NCBI GenBank assembly: GCA_003427395.1
Contig: BFEA01000276.1
Coordinates: forward strand, 642,579-674,387
Origin: Chara braunii
Lineage: Eukaryota > Streptophyta > Charophyceae > Charales > Characeae
Reading direction: 5' to 3'
Length of the DNA: 31,809 nucleotides
Translations under genes and position numbers: made by a program
In this document: in pieces, positions 20,156 through 29,717 of the stretch
How positions within the stretch are numbered: position 1 is the stretch's first letter
How the letters are laid out: the number at the start of each line of letters is the position of its first letter
Notes under the pieces: generated by a model
The model's input: only the letters and a program-made list of their open reading frames with translations
What the model was told of the DNA's origin: nothing
Databases searched by the model: none

Positions 20156-20332
20156 CAATAAGAAAAGAAAGTTAGGGAAACTTCAAAGCCCAGTGAGGGA
20201 TGGCATGTCTTCACGTTGGATGACAGCGAGGGTTCACCTTTCTAGTAGCTGGGATATGACAGTCATGTCCAGAATACTAAAGATAACTTTGGCTCCTGTG
20301 CTTGGGAGGACTTGGAGCTACTAACAGAAGCT
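20156..20332. other. Stretch between hAT-like element and minisatellite
   Basis: No gene can be supported. On the minus strand one open segment (about 20242-20295) could read AKVIFSILDMTVISQLLE and ends at a donor-like AG|GTGAAC. It loosely resembles the segment following RNase IIIb in plant Dicers, but the reading phase does not fit the phase-0 end of the exon at 20744 without an unusual acceptor, so I do not call it an exon. Confidence 0.35.
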
Positions 20333-20743
20333 GTGCAGGTGAAGTATGCAGGTGAGAGGGTAGCAGAAAACCAATGGACAAGAGAGCAGAATGAGCTCAC
20401 CTGGTGCAGTGGGTAGGCAAGAGGGTAGAGGAAAGGCAATAGACAAGAGAGGAGAATGACCCCCCCTGGTGTAGTACATAGGCAAGAGGGTAGGGGAGAT
20501 GCAGAGGATAGAGGAAATGCAGTAGACAATAGAGCAGAATGAACTCACCTGGTGTAGCAGGTAGGCAAGATGGTAGAGTAAAGGCATTAGACAAACGAGC
20601 AGAACGGACTCACCTGCTGTAGTGGACAGGCAAGAGGGTAAAGTAAGGGCCACAGCGACGAGAGCAGAATGAACTTACCTGCTGTGGTAGGTAGGCACGA
20701 GGGTGGAAGAAAGGCAATGGACGAGGGAGCAGCGTCAACCCAC
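20333..20743 (-). repeat. 65-bp intronic minisatellite carrying repeated splice-donor sequences
   Basis: About six units follow each other. The CACCTG/TACCTG words lie at 20741, 20676, 20611, 20546, about 20462 and 20398, so the spacing is 65, 65, 65, 84 and 64 bp. On the minus strand the units begin with CAGGTRAGT-like donors: GCAGGTAAGT, GCAGGTGAGT, CCAGGTGAGT, CCAGGTGAGC (the 20462 unit is degenerate). They end in pyrimidine-rich sequence closing with ACAG or CCAG. The first unit coincides with the real donor of the Dicer-like exon (CAG|GTGGGT at 20743), so the array probably grew from that exon-intron border. Confidence 0.88.
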
Positions 20744-22189
20744 CTGCTTAACCCGTGCCATGTCAAACCCAGAGTCGATGAGAATTGCCCCAGCAATAGC
20801 CTCAACAATATCACCAAGGACTTTTGGACCTTGTACGCTCCATAACAGGAGCTGTAAAGATGCAAGTGATGAATCTTGTTGCTTGTCGATTTCAGCACAC
20901 AAATCCTTGACATAAGTTTGGATCTCTTCCTGCAGTGCTTTGGAGTCAGTTCTCAGGAATCTCCAGAGTTGTCGCTGAACTGCAATCCTCGCAAAGTTCT
21001 GTTTCCTGACACACATAGATCGTGCAGCCGTCAGCTTGTCTGGGACGAATCCCGGGTAGTTACTGTACAAATGTTCAGCAACAACAAGATCCAACACTGC
21101 ATCACCAATGAACTCCATCCGCTGATAGCACCGTTGCTCATGTCCAGTGTGAGTCAGTGCGTTGACTAACAAGTTTGCATTCTTGAACTTGTACGTGAGA
21201 GTGTTCTCTATCTCGGCCAGGTTGAAAGTGGGAGGAACTTCAACCTCTGCACTCTCCCTTTCCACCGCAATTGCCTTTGTTTGCTCGCTGATTCCAGCTG
21301 GGATTCCAAACCACTCAAGGAGATGCTTACATGCAGATTCTCCCCCCGTTAGGTAAAACATTGCTGCCAATGCCTCAACTGCATCAGCCAGGGTTTTGTA
21401 CTTTATCAATCTCTTCCCATCCTGTAACCTGAGGCCTCTTTCGTCTGCTTCATCCTCTGCAGGCATGCCTATGTTTCCGTCCTCTCTCTCCAAGATGAGG
21501 CCTTGGGATACCCCTCTGCCTTCTGACTTTGGTTCCACAGGGGATATAGTACCAATGCTTGTCACTGCACTTTCTGTCCTTGATCCCTCTCTGTTGATTT
21601 CACTGACAGGTGGCACTAGCCCTTCTGAGTTTGGTTCCTCTTTGTACATCGAACTGATGTCTGGCACTGCACCTCCTGACTTCAGTTCCTCTTGGTTGAT
21701 CGTCGAGTTTGGCACTCCACGTTCTAATTCAGCCCTCCACTTGTCAATCATACTGATGGTAGCCACATGCTTAACGTCATCACCAATCTTGTCATGCGGC
21801 ATCAGACTGTCAGCATTGTCACTGCCAGAAGCATCATCACCTAAAGAGTTCTTCACAGAAGAAAACACAGCCTCCTCATTCTCCCACCAGAACCGTTGCT
21901 TTTGATATATTTCTTTGAATGGAACACCTGACAATTCGCTAAAGCAAGCAGGGCTGAGCCTCTCACAAATCATGAAGCGGTCCAAGTTCTTGACTGCTGC
22001 TTTCTTGAACAATGAGTTGTTGCTAACAAGCTCCTCCCGCAGGAATGACATTTCTCCTTCCCGCATCATTGGATGTTGAACGAAAATGTGCATGGTGACA
22101 AAGAATTTCAGAAGAGCATCACCCAAGAACTCATCTCTCTCATAATTCACAACTTCTTCAGTGATAGCTGGTGTCAATGCCTCTCGAAC
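20744..22189 (-). CDS. Dicer-like protein, exon encoding RNase IIIa and RNase IIIb
   Basis: Dicer-like enzymes cut double-stranded RNA into small RNAs. The exon is bounded by an acceptor (TTTTGTGCCTGCAG|GTTCGA) and a donor (CAG|GTGGGT), and spans 482 codons in phase 0. RNase IIIa starts at residue 1: signature YERDEFLGDALLK with catalytic E20 and D24, completed by LADAVEALAAMF with D269 and E272. RNase IIIb has YQRMEFIGDAVLD (E359, D363) and LGDIVEAIAGAIL (D460, E463). All eight acidic residues are intact and there are no stops, unlike the transposons around it. Residues about 105-260 are an acidic, low-complexity insert within RNase IIIa. Helicase and PAZ (5') and dsRBD (3') exons are not seen. 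The tandem RNase III order identifies Dicer rather than Drosha-like or bacterial-type RNase III. I cannot assign a DCL subclass. Confidence 0.9.
21518..21697 (-). repeat. Coding repeats in the RNase IIIa insert
   Basis: Residues about 165-224 of the exon consist of roughly 17-residue degenerate units: EELKSGGAVPDISSMYK, EEPNSEGLVPPVSEINR, EGSRTESAVTSIGTISP, then a partial VEPKSEG. The DNA shows the same pattern (GGTTCCTC/TGGCAC words spaced about 50-60 bp). This is a coding minisatellite in what is probably a flexible loop. Confidence 0.7.
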
Positions 22190-22289
22190 CTGCAGGCACA
22201 AAAGGACAAAGACCTTCAACATACCATCATGCCACAGAAACTTCCCTACATTTTGCAGATGCCTCATTGGAAAGGGTAAATGTACTCAC

Positions 22290-22371
22290 TCCCGCTATGT
22301 TGCAGGCTCCAGGTTCCTTCGTGACCATGTTCGCAAAGAATCCAACCCATGGTAGGGCCTGGGTGCTCCAT
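22290..22371 (-). CDS. Possible preceding Dicer-like exon
   Basis: On the minus strand an 82-nt open segment lies between an acceptor-like TTGTCCTTAG|ATGG and a donor-like GCGGGA|GTGAGT. After one leading base it reads 27 codons ending ...TKEPGACNIAG. The end is in phase 0, so it would splice in frame to VREALTP across a 100-nt intron (22190-22289). Sequence just before RNase IIIa is poorly conserved in plant Dicers, so similarity cannot confirm it. Confidence 0.3.
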
Positions 22372-22499
22372 CTAAGGACAATTGTTTTTGTCCTTTTCAG
22401 CCCAGGGTAGAACCTTTACCCTACACATTGGCCAGAGAGATCACATCAGACTCTAAACAACTGTAGGTCCCAGTTTAGAGCATATAACGGAGCAGATTG

Positions 22500-22862
22500 C
22501 AGGCTGTTTTCCTGGGCGCCCGGGCACCCAACTTATGCCCGGGTACAGGCCGGCTGGGTGCCCGGCTGGGCATGACCCCCAGGCAGGGTTCACAAGAGCA
22601 TGTTGTGTAGAATTGCAATACAAAGATACAAACGACTTTTGGTTGGGGGTCACATTAGAATTCCTCACAGAATTGGAGATAGAAAAGAAAATAACAGAAT
22701 CACACAAAGGCCTGTCTCTTATACACATCTAGATGTGTATAAGAGACAGCTCTCAGAGAGCACGGAAAAACCCCACCGCCATTTAAAAAAAAAAAAAATC
22801 CCATGCCTGGGTATCCCGGGTGTCACGCCCGGGTGCCCGGCCGGGCGTGAGAAACTTCCTGG
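22500..22862. mobile_element. Second hAT-like non-autonomous element with CCCGG-rich ends
   Basis: The left end reads CAGGCTGTTTTCCTGGGCGC, and the right end read inward is CCAGGAAGTTTCTCACGCCC. Both then enter GCCCGG/GGGCACCC-rich sequence. Imperfect 8-bp direct repeats GCAGATTG (22492-22499) and GTAGATTG (22863-22870), 7 of 8 identical, flank it. CAGG ends plus an 8-bp duplication fit the hAT superfamily. No coding content is seen. The centre is broken by a sequencing adapter at 22712-22749, so the two halves may not be truly contiguous. Confidence 0.55.
22712..22749. other. Nextera mate-pair junction adapter (assembly artefact)
   Basis: CTGTCTCTTATACACATCT is followed directly by its reverse complement AGATGTGTATAAGAGACAG. 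This is the 38-bp circularisation junction made from two Tn5 mosaic ends in Nextera mate-pair libraries. It is not genomic. Translation through it gives the well-known contaminant peptides SYTHLDVYKRQ and MCIRDR. The sequence left and right of it may come from sites kilobases apart. Confidence 0.97.
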
Positions 22863-22870
22863 GTAGATTG

Positions 22871-23489
22871 CACAATTCTGATCTTTCTTCTTTTCCCTGA
22901 GGATGCACCAGACACTTCGTCCTGCTTTATTTGTCACTATGATTAACCTCGCTGTCCTAGTCTTTTAACCTGTCCTCAGGGTCCCTTCAGTCAGTTTGTC
23001 CTGTTCAACTGTTTTTTTAGCAGTTCCTAGACATGATGGTGTCTGCTTGGACATGCCTTTTCCGCATTTTTCTCATCGAGAGCTGTCTTGATCAGTATTC
23101 CGGGAAGGCAGGTTCAGTGCAGGACTCCCTTGTGTCTTGCAAAGAGTCTGAAATCCACGCCAGGTCGCACCCGGCAACTTGGCTGCTGGACATGGACAAT
23201 ATCTCTCCCCTGTTCTCCTATGATCTGTTTTTAGTTGGCAGCCAAGGTGGAAGACATTTGGCGTGGAGACACTGTGGAGTTCTGCACGATCACACTGGGG
23301 GAAGGTGGAATATCGCAGCATGTGTCCTCGTGAATTTAAGGACTGTATCACTAACGAAACAAAAATGTTGACTAGTCGTAAAAGGTTTCCTCAAGCCGTG
23401 TCAGGAGTGAATCCTAAAACATCCAATGCGATCTGATACTCCGCCGTTTCTTTGATTTGCGCCTCGAGTCACTCCCAAAATGTACAATG

Positions 23490-23491
<2 letters not shown>
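22871..23491. other. Stretch without a recognisable gene
   Basis: No conserved coding or RNA feature is seen. A 92-codon minus-strand frame (23073-23351) has no recognisable domain. If the Dicer-like gene is intact this would be intron or 5' exon territory, but I cannot support an exon. The right end adjoins the LINE poly-A tail. Confidence 0.45.

Positions 23492-23520
<29 letters not shown>
23492..23520 (-). other. LINE 3' poly-A tail
   Basis: About 29 uninterrupted T on the plus strand lie about 400 bp beyond the end of ORF2. The orientation and position are as expected for the LINE poly-A tail. Confidence 0.8.
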
Positions 23521-23525
<5 letters not shown>

Positions 23526-23918
23526 GCCCTTATGGTCCTGGCTCCATTTCCATTCTGGGGAGCATCAGTCCGGTTCCTATTCCACTGGCAAGTCATAATA
23601 AAAGATACATCATAAATACTCACTCACGCTTCCTTCCGTCTGGCCGAAGGACCCCTGACCAGCATTGATTGCTCCACCATCATGGAGGATTGACTGTCAG
23701 CTTGCCCTGCTTCATCCTTTCCTCTCAGGTGAAATGCTATAACCCGTCATATAAAACATTAACTAACGAGAAAGGTCATAGCAGGTAGCAACGCCGCCTG
23801 TTTTGTCTAAACTGTAAGCCCCCTAAATGAAGCACATCAAAATTTTGCTGTTCTGAACCCTATTTGCCCCTTTTTCGTTTCCCTTTCATCTCCTCCTTGG
23901 CTGGCCTCACTTTAATTC
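23521..23918 (-). other. LINE 3' untranslated region
   Basis: The region is non-coding sequence between the ORF2 stop and the poly-A tail. No repeat or RNA structure is recognisable by eye. Confidence 0.6.
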
Positions 23919-24693
23919 TTATGGCAGCCTAAGTTCCTGTGTCAACCGCTGATCATCTATAGTGTCATCCTGGTGCTCCTCTTTGAACCAATGGAAGATA
24001 AGTCTTTCTCCTTCAACGATCGCGACTTTGCCTTGGGCTAATACTCTCTTGTGGAATTTGGAGAAAGTATCCTTTGCCCTTTCTGGGTTAAGCGCCAGTT
24101 GCTTCTTTGTTCTTCTCCATAACGCCCTAATCTCTGTCTCCAACAGGTTATAGAGAATTGCCTTGGCTTCCCCTCTGGTCATCAGATTCTTACCCACAAC
24201 CTGCTGACATCTTCATTTCCAGATTGTCCATAGCGTGTACTGTCTCAGAAGTTGAAAGATATATTTATGGCCTGCCCGCCATCCCTTAGGCACCACACTT
24301 CCTAAGAATATTAATTTTCTGTTACGTGGGAATGGGACCTCCGTAGTTTGTGTCCATAATGCACGGGCTATGGACCAGAGATATTCTGCTTCCGGGCGAT
24401 GGAGCAAGCAATGGATCAGAGTTTCCGATACCCCTCCCGTACACATAATACAGTCTTGATCTGCCTCATTCCTATTGATCCTGTTCCCCATCATTGAACA
24501 ACCAGACATTGACTGGGAGTGCTACGTGAAAGATGAGCCATTGCATACTCCAGACCTTGGGCAGTCTGATACTGTGCAAAGATGACCATGGTAACCTTTC
24601 TACCTGATCCCTTGGTATATCCATTCTCTTATCCCATCTTCTCGCCAAAATCTGATCCAAATGGCATGATCTCCCCCTCAGACGGTAACCCAC
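23919..24693 (-). pseudogene. LINE ORF2 C-terminus with zf-RVT domain
   Basis: After the break at 24695 the protein continues in another frame (GYRLRGRSCHLDQILARRWD ... LWSMQWLIFH-like WSMQWLIFHVALPVNVWLF), the start of the zf-RVT region. A second frameshift near 24490 leads to CIMCTGGVSETLIHCLLHR, with the Cys-x2-Cys and His residues typical of zf-RVT, then AEYLWSIARALW. A TGA at 24213-24215 interrupts before GKNLMTRGEAKAILYNLLET. The end is at 23919. This domain is common at the end of plant L1 ORF2 proteins and is thought to help bind nucleic acid. Confidence 0.82.
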
Positions 24694-24694
24694 T

Positions 24695-27127
24695 TTAGTA
24701 GTGTACCAAAGTAATTCTCCTGCTTACTCTTGACGAACGTCCCCTGATGTTCCATGCCCACTCTGCTGGATCAATTTCCAGATCCCGAATGGATGTCAGT
24801 GGCTCAAATATCGTAAAATCTTCATTCTCAACCACTCTGATCTTTCTTAAGATGCTTTTCTTGATGACTATTGGAGCCCGCGATTCCCTATCCAGATTAC
24901 TGACCGTGACTCCTGGAGAAAGTATCGAGTACATATCTGCTTCCACCCACCGGTTAAAAGGTCCGACCTCCTGTCGTATACAAAAAACTGCCTCTGGTTC
25001 ATTGGTAGAGGTTATTGTTTCCCAATCCCCCCTTCCCCATTTGTCCGGTTGCTTCAATATCCTTGTCCACTCATCCGGGATCAAGATGAGAATGTCATTC
25101 AGGTTTTCCGTTAGTCTGTGACATCCTTTCATTTCCTTTCTCAGCTCCCTACCCGTTTTCCATCCCTCCTTGTTGTCTGACCAGAGATGTTTTACCTGCC
25201 ATACACCATGTTCTAACCACTTCCCCCATTTGGCGTCTTTTGCTGTTAGTGTTCTTGGCCTTCCCTGAGAGTCTTTTAACCATGGATTAGAAACTAGCGG
25301 TTGTCTAAGCACCTCATCCTTCGTTTTCGGTTTTCTTACTCTAGCCGGAAAGACCTCCGCCCATATTTTGAACAATTGAGCCCAATATGTACCCCTAGTT
25401 ACTCCCTCTTCTACTACTTGATCCCCAACTCTATCCTTCTTAGTCCAACCCTTGCAGAATAACCAGAATGTACCCTTCATATTGGAGGGCGTTTTATATC
25501 TTGCCATCTGACGTATGTGATCGAGCACCAATGGGACCCACCGAAGGTGAGGCTGTGTTAACAACTTAATGATCCACTTGGTTTGGAGTGCCCTTATCTG
25601 TTGTCCTGGATCCAAGACTCCCAACCCTCCCTTATCCTTTGGTTGTATAACTTGGTTCCATGCTACCTTTGATATAAAGTTGGATCTTGTTGGGCTTGTT
25701 GTCCACAAATATGTTGCCGCCACCTTCCTCAACTTTTGTAGTGTATTAGCAAGTGGTGACCATATCGCTCCCACGTACCATAACATAGAGAAGATGGAAG
25801 CATTTATGACTAGTGCCCTCCCGAACAGTGAGGTATGTCTTTCCGACCACGTCGCCAACTTTAATAGCATTTTTGTCATCTGTTCTGGGGCCATGGAATG
25901 ATGGGGACCCTCACCCGCCATTCTGATACCCAAGTATCTCATTGTCTGATCCCGCGGTAACCACGTCATCCCCCCATAATTTTGTGGTTGATACTGTGGC
26001 TGCTGGTCCTCACGTGATAGCCACCACCCTAGGGTCGTCTGCCAGTTGATTCTCATCTCCGATGCGAGCTGAAATGCCGCCATTGCTCTCGTAAGGGCTT
26101 GGAATGAAGAGCCTGTTGCTCTGATTAATACCGTCAGATCGTCCGCAAATAATATCGTCGTCGGTAAATGTGTGACTCGTCCCTGGTAATCTGGTTCAGC
26201 AATAACACGGTCTATCGAAGGATCTTTCCTGAGGAATGAGGCAATAGCTTTCATTATAAACAAGAAAATAGGAGCCGCTAAAGGGTCCCCTTGCCTCACT
26301 GACCTTGTCATTTTATACCGATGTGACAGGTGGCCATTAACTTGAACCTGCCCGTTTGCATCATTGTAAAGTACACGTATCCATTTACGAAAGTTAGGAC
26401 CCACTCCCATCTTCTCCATACATTGCTGTAGAAAATTCCGGTTGACTTGATCATATGTTTTTTCGAAGTCGAAAAAGAGAATCGTTGCGCTTATCCTCTT
26501 ATTAGTAACATACCTTACCGATTCTGATAAAGTCATGACATTATCCAATATAAATCTTCCTTGGATAAATCACGTTTGATCTAGGTGAAAACAACTTTCT
26601 GTAACATTCCTCAGGTGGTTAGTTAGTGCTTTAGCCACAATCTTGTGAGTAAGAGTCAACAGTGTAATTGGTCTGTAATTTTTTATATCCGTAGGGTCTC
26701 CCTTCTTATACTGAAGAGTAACAATGCCTGTCGCCGACTCTAACCCCAAGCCTTTTTTCTGCCAGGCTTGATTGAGAAAGGATTCGCACTCTCCTCCTAG
26801 GATAGGCCAATACTCTATCCATAATTCTTTAGTTAATCCAAATCTTCCTGGGATAAATCACGTTTGATCTAGGTGAAAACAACTTTCTGTAACATTCCTC
26901 AGGCGGTTAGCTAGTGCTTTAGCCACAATCTTGTGAGTAAGAGTCAACTGTGTAATTGGTCTATAATTTTTTATATCCGTAGGGTCTCCCTTCTTATACT
27001 GAAGAGTAACAATGCCTGTCGCCGACTCTAACCCCAAGCCTTCTTTCTGCCAGGCTTGATTGAGAAAGGATTCGTACTCTCCTCCTAGGATAGGCCAATA
27101 CTCTATCCAGAATTCTTTAGTTAATCC
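24695..27127 (-). pseudogene. LINE ORF2 reverse transcriptase
   Basis: The RT fingers (KGDPTDIKNYRPITQLTLTH, then KIVAKALANRL) are encoded twice because of the 288-bp duplication. Palm motifs follow once: LFFDFEKTYDQVN with the first catalytic Asp (usual FEKAYD has Ala for Thr), RQGDPLAAPIFLF, and ILFADDL, the Y/F-A-D-D active site. A long thumb and connector region continues to 24695 (TAA). A TGA occurs in each duplicate copy, at 26858-26860 and 26570-26572, replacing the usual Gly in the LDQTGF-type motif. All segments are in one frame, so the duplication itself keeps the frame. Confidence 0.9.
26552..27127 (-). repeat. 288-bp in-frame tandem duplication in LINE RT
   Basis: 26552-26839 and 26840-27127 are direct copies, 288 bp (96 codons) each, differing at about 8-10 positions by eye. 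Both share the same premature TGA. The level of difference shows the duplication is not recent or not an assembly stutter. Confidence 0.95.
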
Positions 27128-28728
27128 ATCCCTAGCCGACGTCGTGTTAGGAGGCATAGATTGTAGTGTTTCCCTCAATTCATCCTGGGACAGAGGGGCG
27201 TCCACTTTTTCTGCGTGATCCCTTTTCAACGTTCGTTCGAGGTATGAAAGAAACTTATTTCTGACTTCCTTCAGCTGATGAGGAGTATGGTCACCTTCCC
27301 TAGAAGTGTATAATGCACTATAAAAGTCGTAGGCCACCGAGAGCATCCCTTCTGGATCCGAGACCATTCCTTGCGGACCTTCCAACTGCTCTATTAGCTT
27401 GTTTTTTCCTCTTGCTTTAATCTTTTGAAAGAAATACTTTGTCATTCTTTCCCCCTCTTCCCATTCTTTCACTCTCGCTCTCATCTGCAGACCCCTAGCC
27501 CTCCATCTCTCCCAGTCTTCCAATTCGTTTCTTGCTGCTTCTATTATTTTCTCATACATCTCCGAACGCGGGTTATTAATTAAATTCCTTTTTGCTATAC
27601 GCAATGCCCTTTGTAGTTCCATTTCCCTTGCCGCCCATCTTGCTGCCAGCTGTCTGGATACTGCTGTCGTCGCAGCTGACAGGGCTTCTGTAAGGTCCGC
27701 AAATGATTGTGTGACCGGATTGTGTGTTAGGCACACTTTCGGAACAGCTTCCCTCAATTCCTTGGTTCTTAATAACGAATTATTAACCTTATAAAAACTC
27801 CTACCTCTGTGGACATGTTTATCCATAATAAATATGGGTTTATGATCTAGACACATACAGTATGGTAAGTCCCCTACTCCCACCGAGTGTACTGTTCCCA
27901 CAGTGTCTTGTGATATGAGGAAGTAGTCAATCCTTGATGTTGAAATATGTTGACTACGATTCCCTTTATAATACGTGAACTGTTTTCCTTCAGGCTGTTG
28001 GAGTCTAAATGGGTCCACCAGGTCCCTAGCTGACATAAGATTATGAATAGGTAGGGCTTCATCCCACATAACTCCTTCGCCTAACCCTGACCTACCCCCT
28101 AGTAATCGGTCCCTACTAGGATCCAAAGTAGTGTTCCAATCCCCGACCAATATAAGGTGTCTTGATGGGTCTATGTGGTTTTGAAGTGAATCTATCATTT
28201 CCGCCCGTCGATGCCCTCCGTTAGGACAATAAACTGTAATGAGCGTAAATTGCTCATCCTGATAGGTAAAGTTGAGCTTTATCCACCGACCCTCGTTTTC
28301 ATCTAGAATGACATCCTGAACTATTATTCTATCTGCTGCCAGCGATCTTTTATTCAGTAAAATTACTACTCCTGCTGAATGTGACCTAGCAGCCACCGCC
28401 CAAAAACTTGCCTTAACCCACCTTAATGTCTCACTATACGCTGCTGAATGTTTTGATGCTATGAGGAATCCGTAAGGTGAGTTTCCTGCAAACATAAAAA
28501 ATCTGGAGGTGTCTTTCCAAACCAATTTGAGTACCTCATTACATTATCCCATTTATCTTTATTTTCCAAAATATGTACCATCCCATTAATGTTCCAAGAC
28601 ATGACCCTAAGGTCCGACTCCCTACGTTTTGAAGTTTCCACACTCCCTCTCTCAACCCTGCCTCCATGAGCTATATTGTCTTTTTGACTCTTTTCGAACT
28701 CCCTACTCAAGATCCTACCCGAGTCCAC
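27128..28728 (-). pseudogene. LINE ORF2 endonuclease domain
   Basis: The APE-like endonuclease nicks target DNA to prime reverse transcription. Motifs appear in order: LRVMSWNINGM, LCLQETH with the catalytic Glu, then a frameshift near 28460 (after LTDSS, resuming at KHSAAYSETL). In the second frame come LILVGDWNTTLDPSRDR, HISTSRIDYFLIS and LDHKPIF with the Asp-His pair. A charged linker with coiled-coil character follows (AAREMELQRALRIAKRNL; KEWEEGERMTKYFFQKIKARGK) up to RT. The start is uncertain: the first codon of the open frame at 28728 is GTG, and it overlaps the end of the preceding frame by 22 bp. Confidence 0.88.
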
Positions 28729-29717
28729 TCTACTGTTGTAGCCATAATGTCCATCTTTCCGTCAATGTAGTCCGGCTGCCATGCAAACATGTCGGCTTTG
28801 GTCACTATGACCACTCCCCTTGCCACCCATTCTGCCACCTCCAAACCTCCCAGCAGTCCATACGGAATCGTCTCCACCACCTGCCATGGCATCCAGATCA
28901 ATCCCTCTTCCAGCACTGCCTTTTCCTGTAGCTCGATCATGGCTGGCCTGTAGTCCAGCATGTGCATTGTACCCTTCGTGTCTTCCCATTCTTCCCTATC
29001 ATGGTTGAGGTCCCCAATGACGTGTGCCTGCCAGGGCAGATCCTTTGTGATACGTTCCTTCAATATGTCATGCTCGCAATGACTGTCCTTCGCTGTAATT
29101 AGTGTCAGAGACCTTTGGATGGCTACCTCCCAATCAGCATTGCCACTGTTCCATCTGTAAGGCAGGATGATTCTCTTACCTGGGTCTTGTCTTGCGTACA
29201 ACTTGGCCGTTGCGTCGATGTCTGCATGTGGAGCATAGGCTATTTTCTTCAGATTTATAGTGTCTTCCTCCAATTTCCTGTTCTGATCCTTGGGAACCTC
29301 CACTTGTGCCTCCAAGATCGCTGCCTGCCTCTTTTCCTCCTTTATCTGTTCATCCACACCCAACACCTGAGCGGAATCTGACAAATCCTGGTCCCTGCAA
29401 CCCGAATGCTCTGCTTCTTGTTGTTGAGCCCTTCGTTTCTGCTCGGCTCTCTTCAGACCCTGTGGCTGATAGGACTTCGACCAGATGAACTGCTTAGAGT
29501 AGCCCGCATTATGCACTGTGATGTCATTCTTGTCCATCCTAGCCTTCCATCCATATTGCGTGGCGTAGAACTCATTAACCTCCTGCTCATTCTTCAGTCT
29601 TTCGAATCTATTTTCTGTTGTAATGTCATCCCCCGCTGCTATGGCTTGTTTCAAATTGCGCAAATACTTGTGGTGTGCTAGACGAATCTCACATTCAGTG
29701 TGTCTCTCCCACTTCAA
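28707..29717 (-). pseudogene. LINE ORF1 C-terminal part, unknown domain
   Basis: This uninterrupted frame of 336 codons joins upstream, through a frameshift at a run of five C (29797-29801), to the acidic linker of ORF1. It has a charged N-terminal part (KWERHTECEIRLAHHKYLRN), a likely coiled coil around residues 85-175 (GLKRAEQKRRAQQQEAE; DEQIKEEKRQAAILEAQVEV; NRKLEEDTINLKK), then a compact, Trp-rich part (LPWQAHVIGDLNHDREEW; EGLIWMPWQVVETIPYGLL). I do not recognise this last domain. It ends 22 bp inside the ORF2 frame. It sits where ORF1 meets ORF2, so it was probably the C-terminus of ORF1p. Confidence 0.65.

Noticed and set aside
20156-20332. Exon following RNase IIIb (minus strand, about 20242-20295)
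   Set aside because: The peptide is only vaguely Dicer-like, and the phase does not fit the phase-0 end at 20744 with any AG acceptor I can see.
22453-22937. Open frames through the adapter (for example the frame starting MCIRDR)
   Set aside because: They are created by the Nextera junction sequence and are known contaminant peptides.
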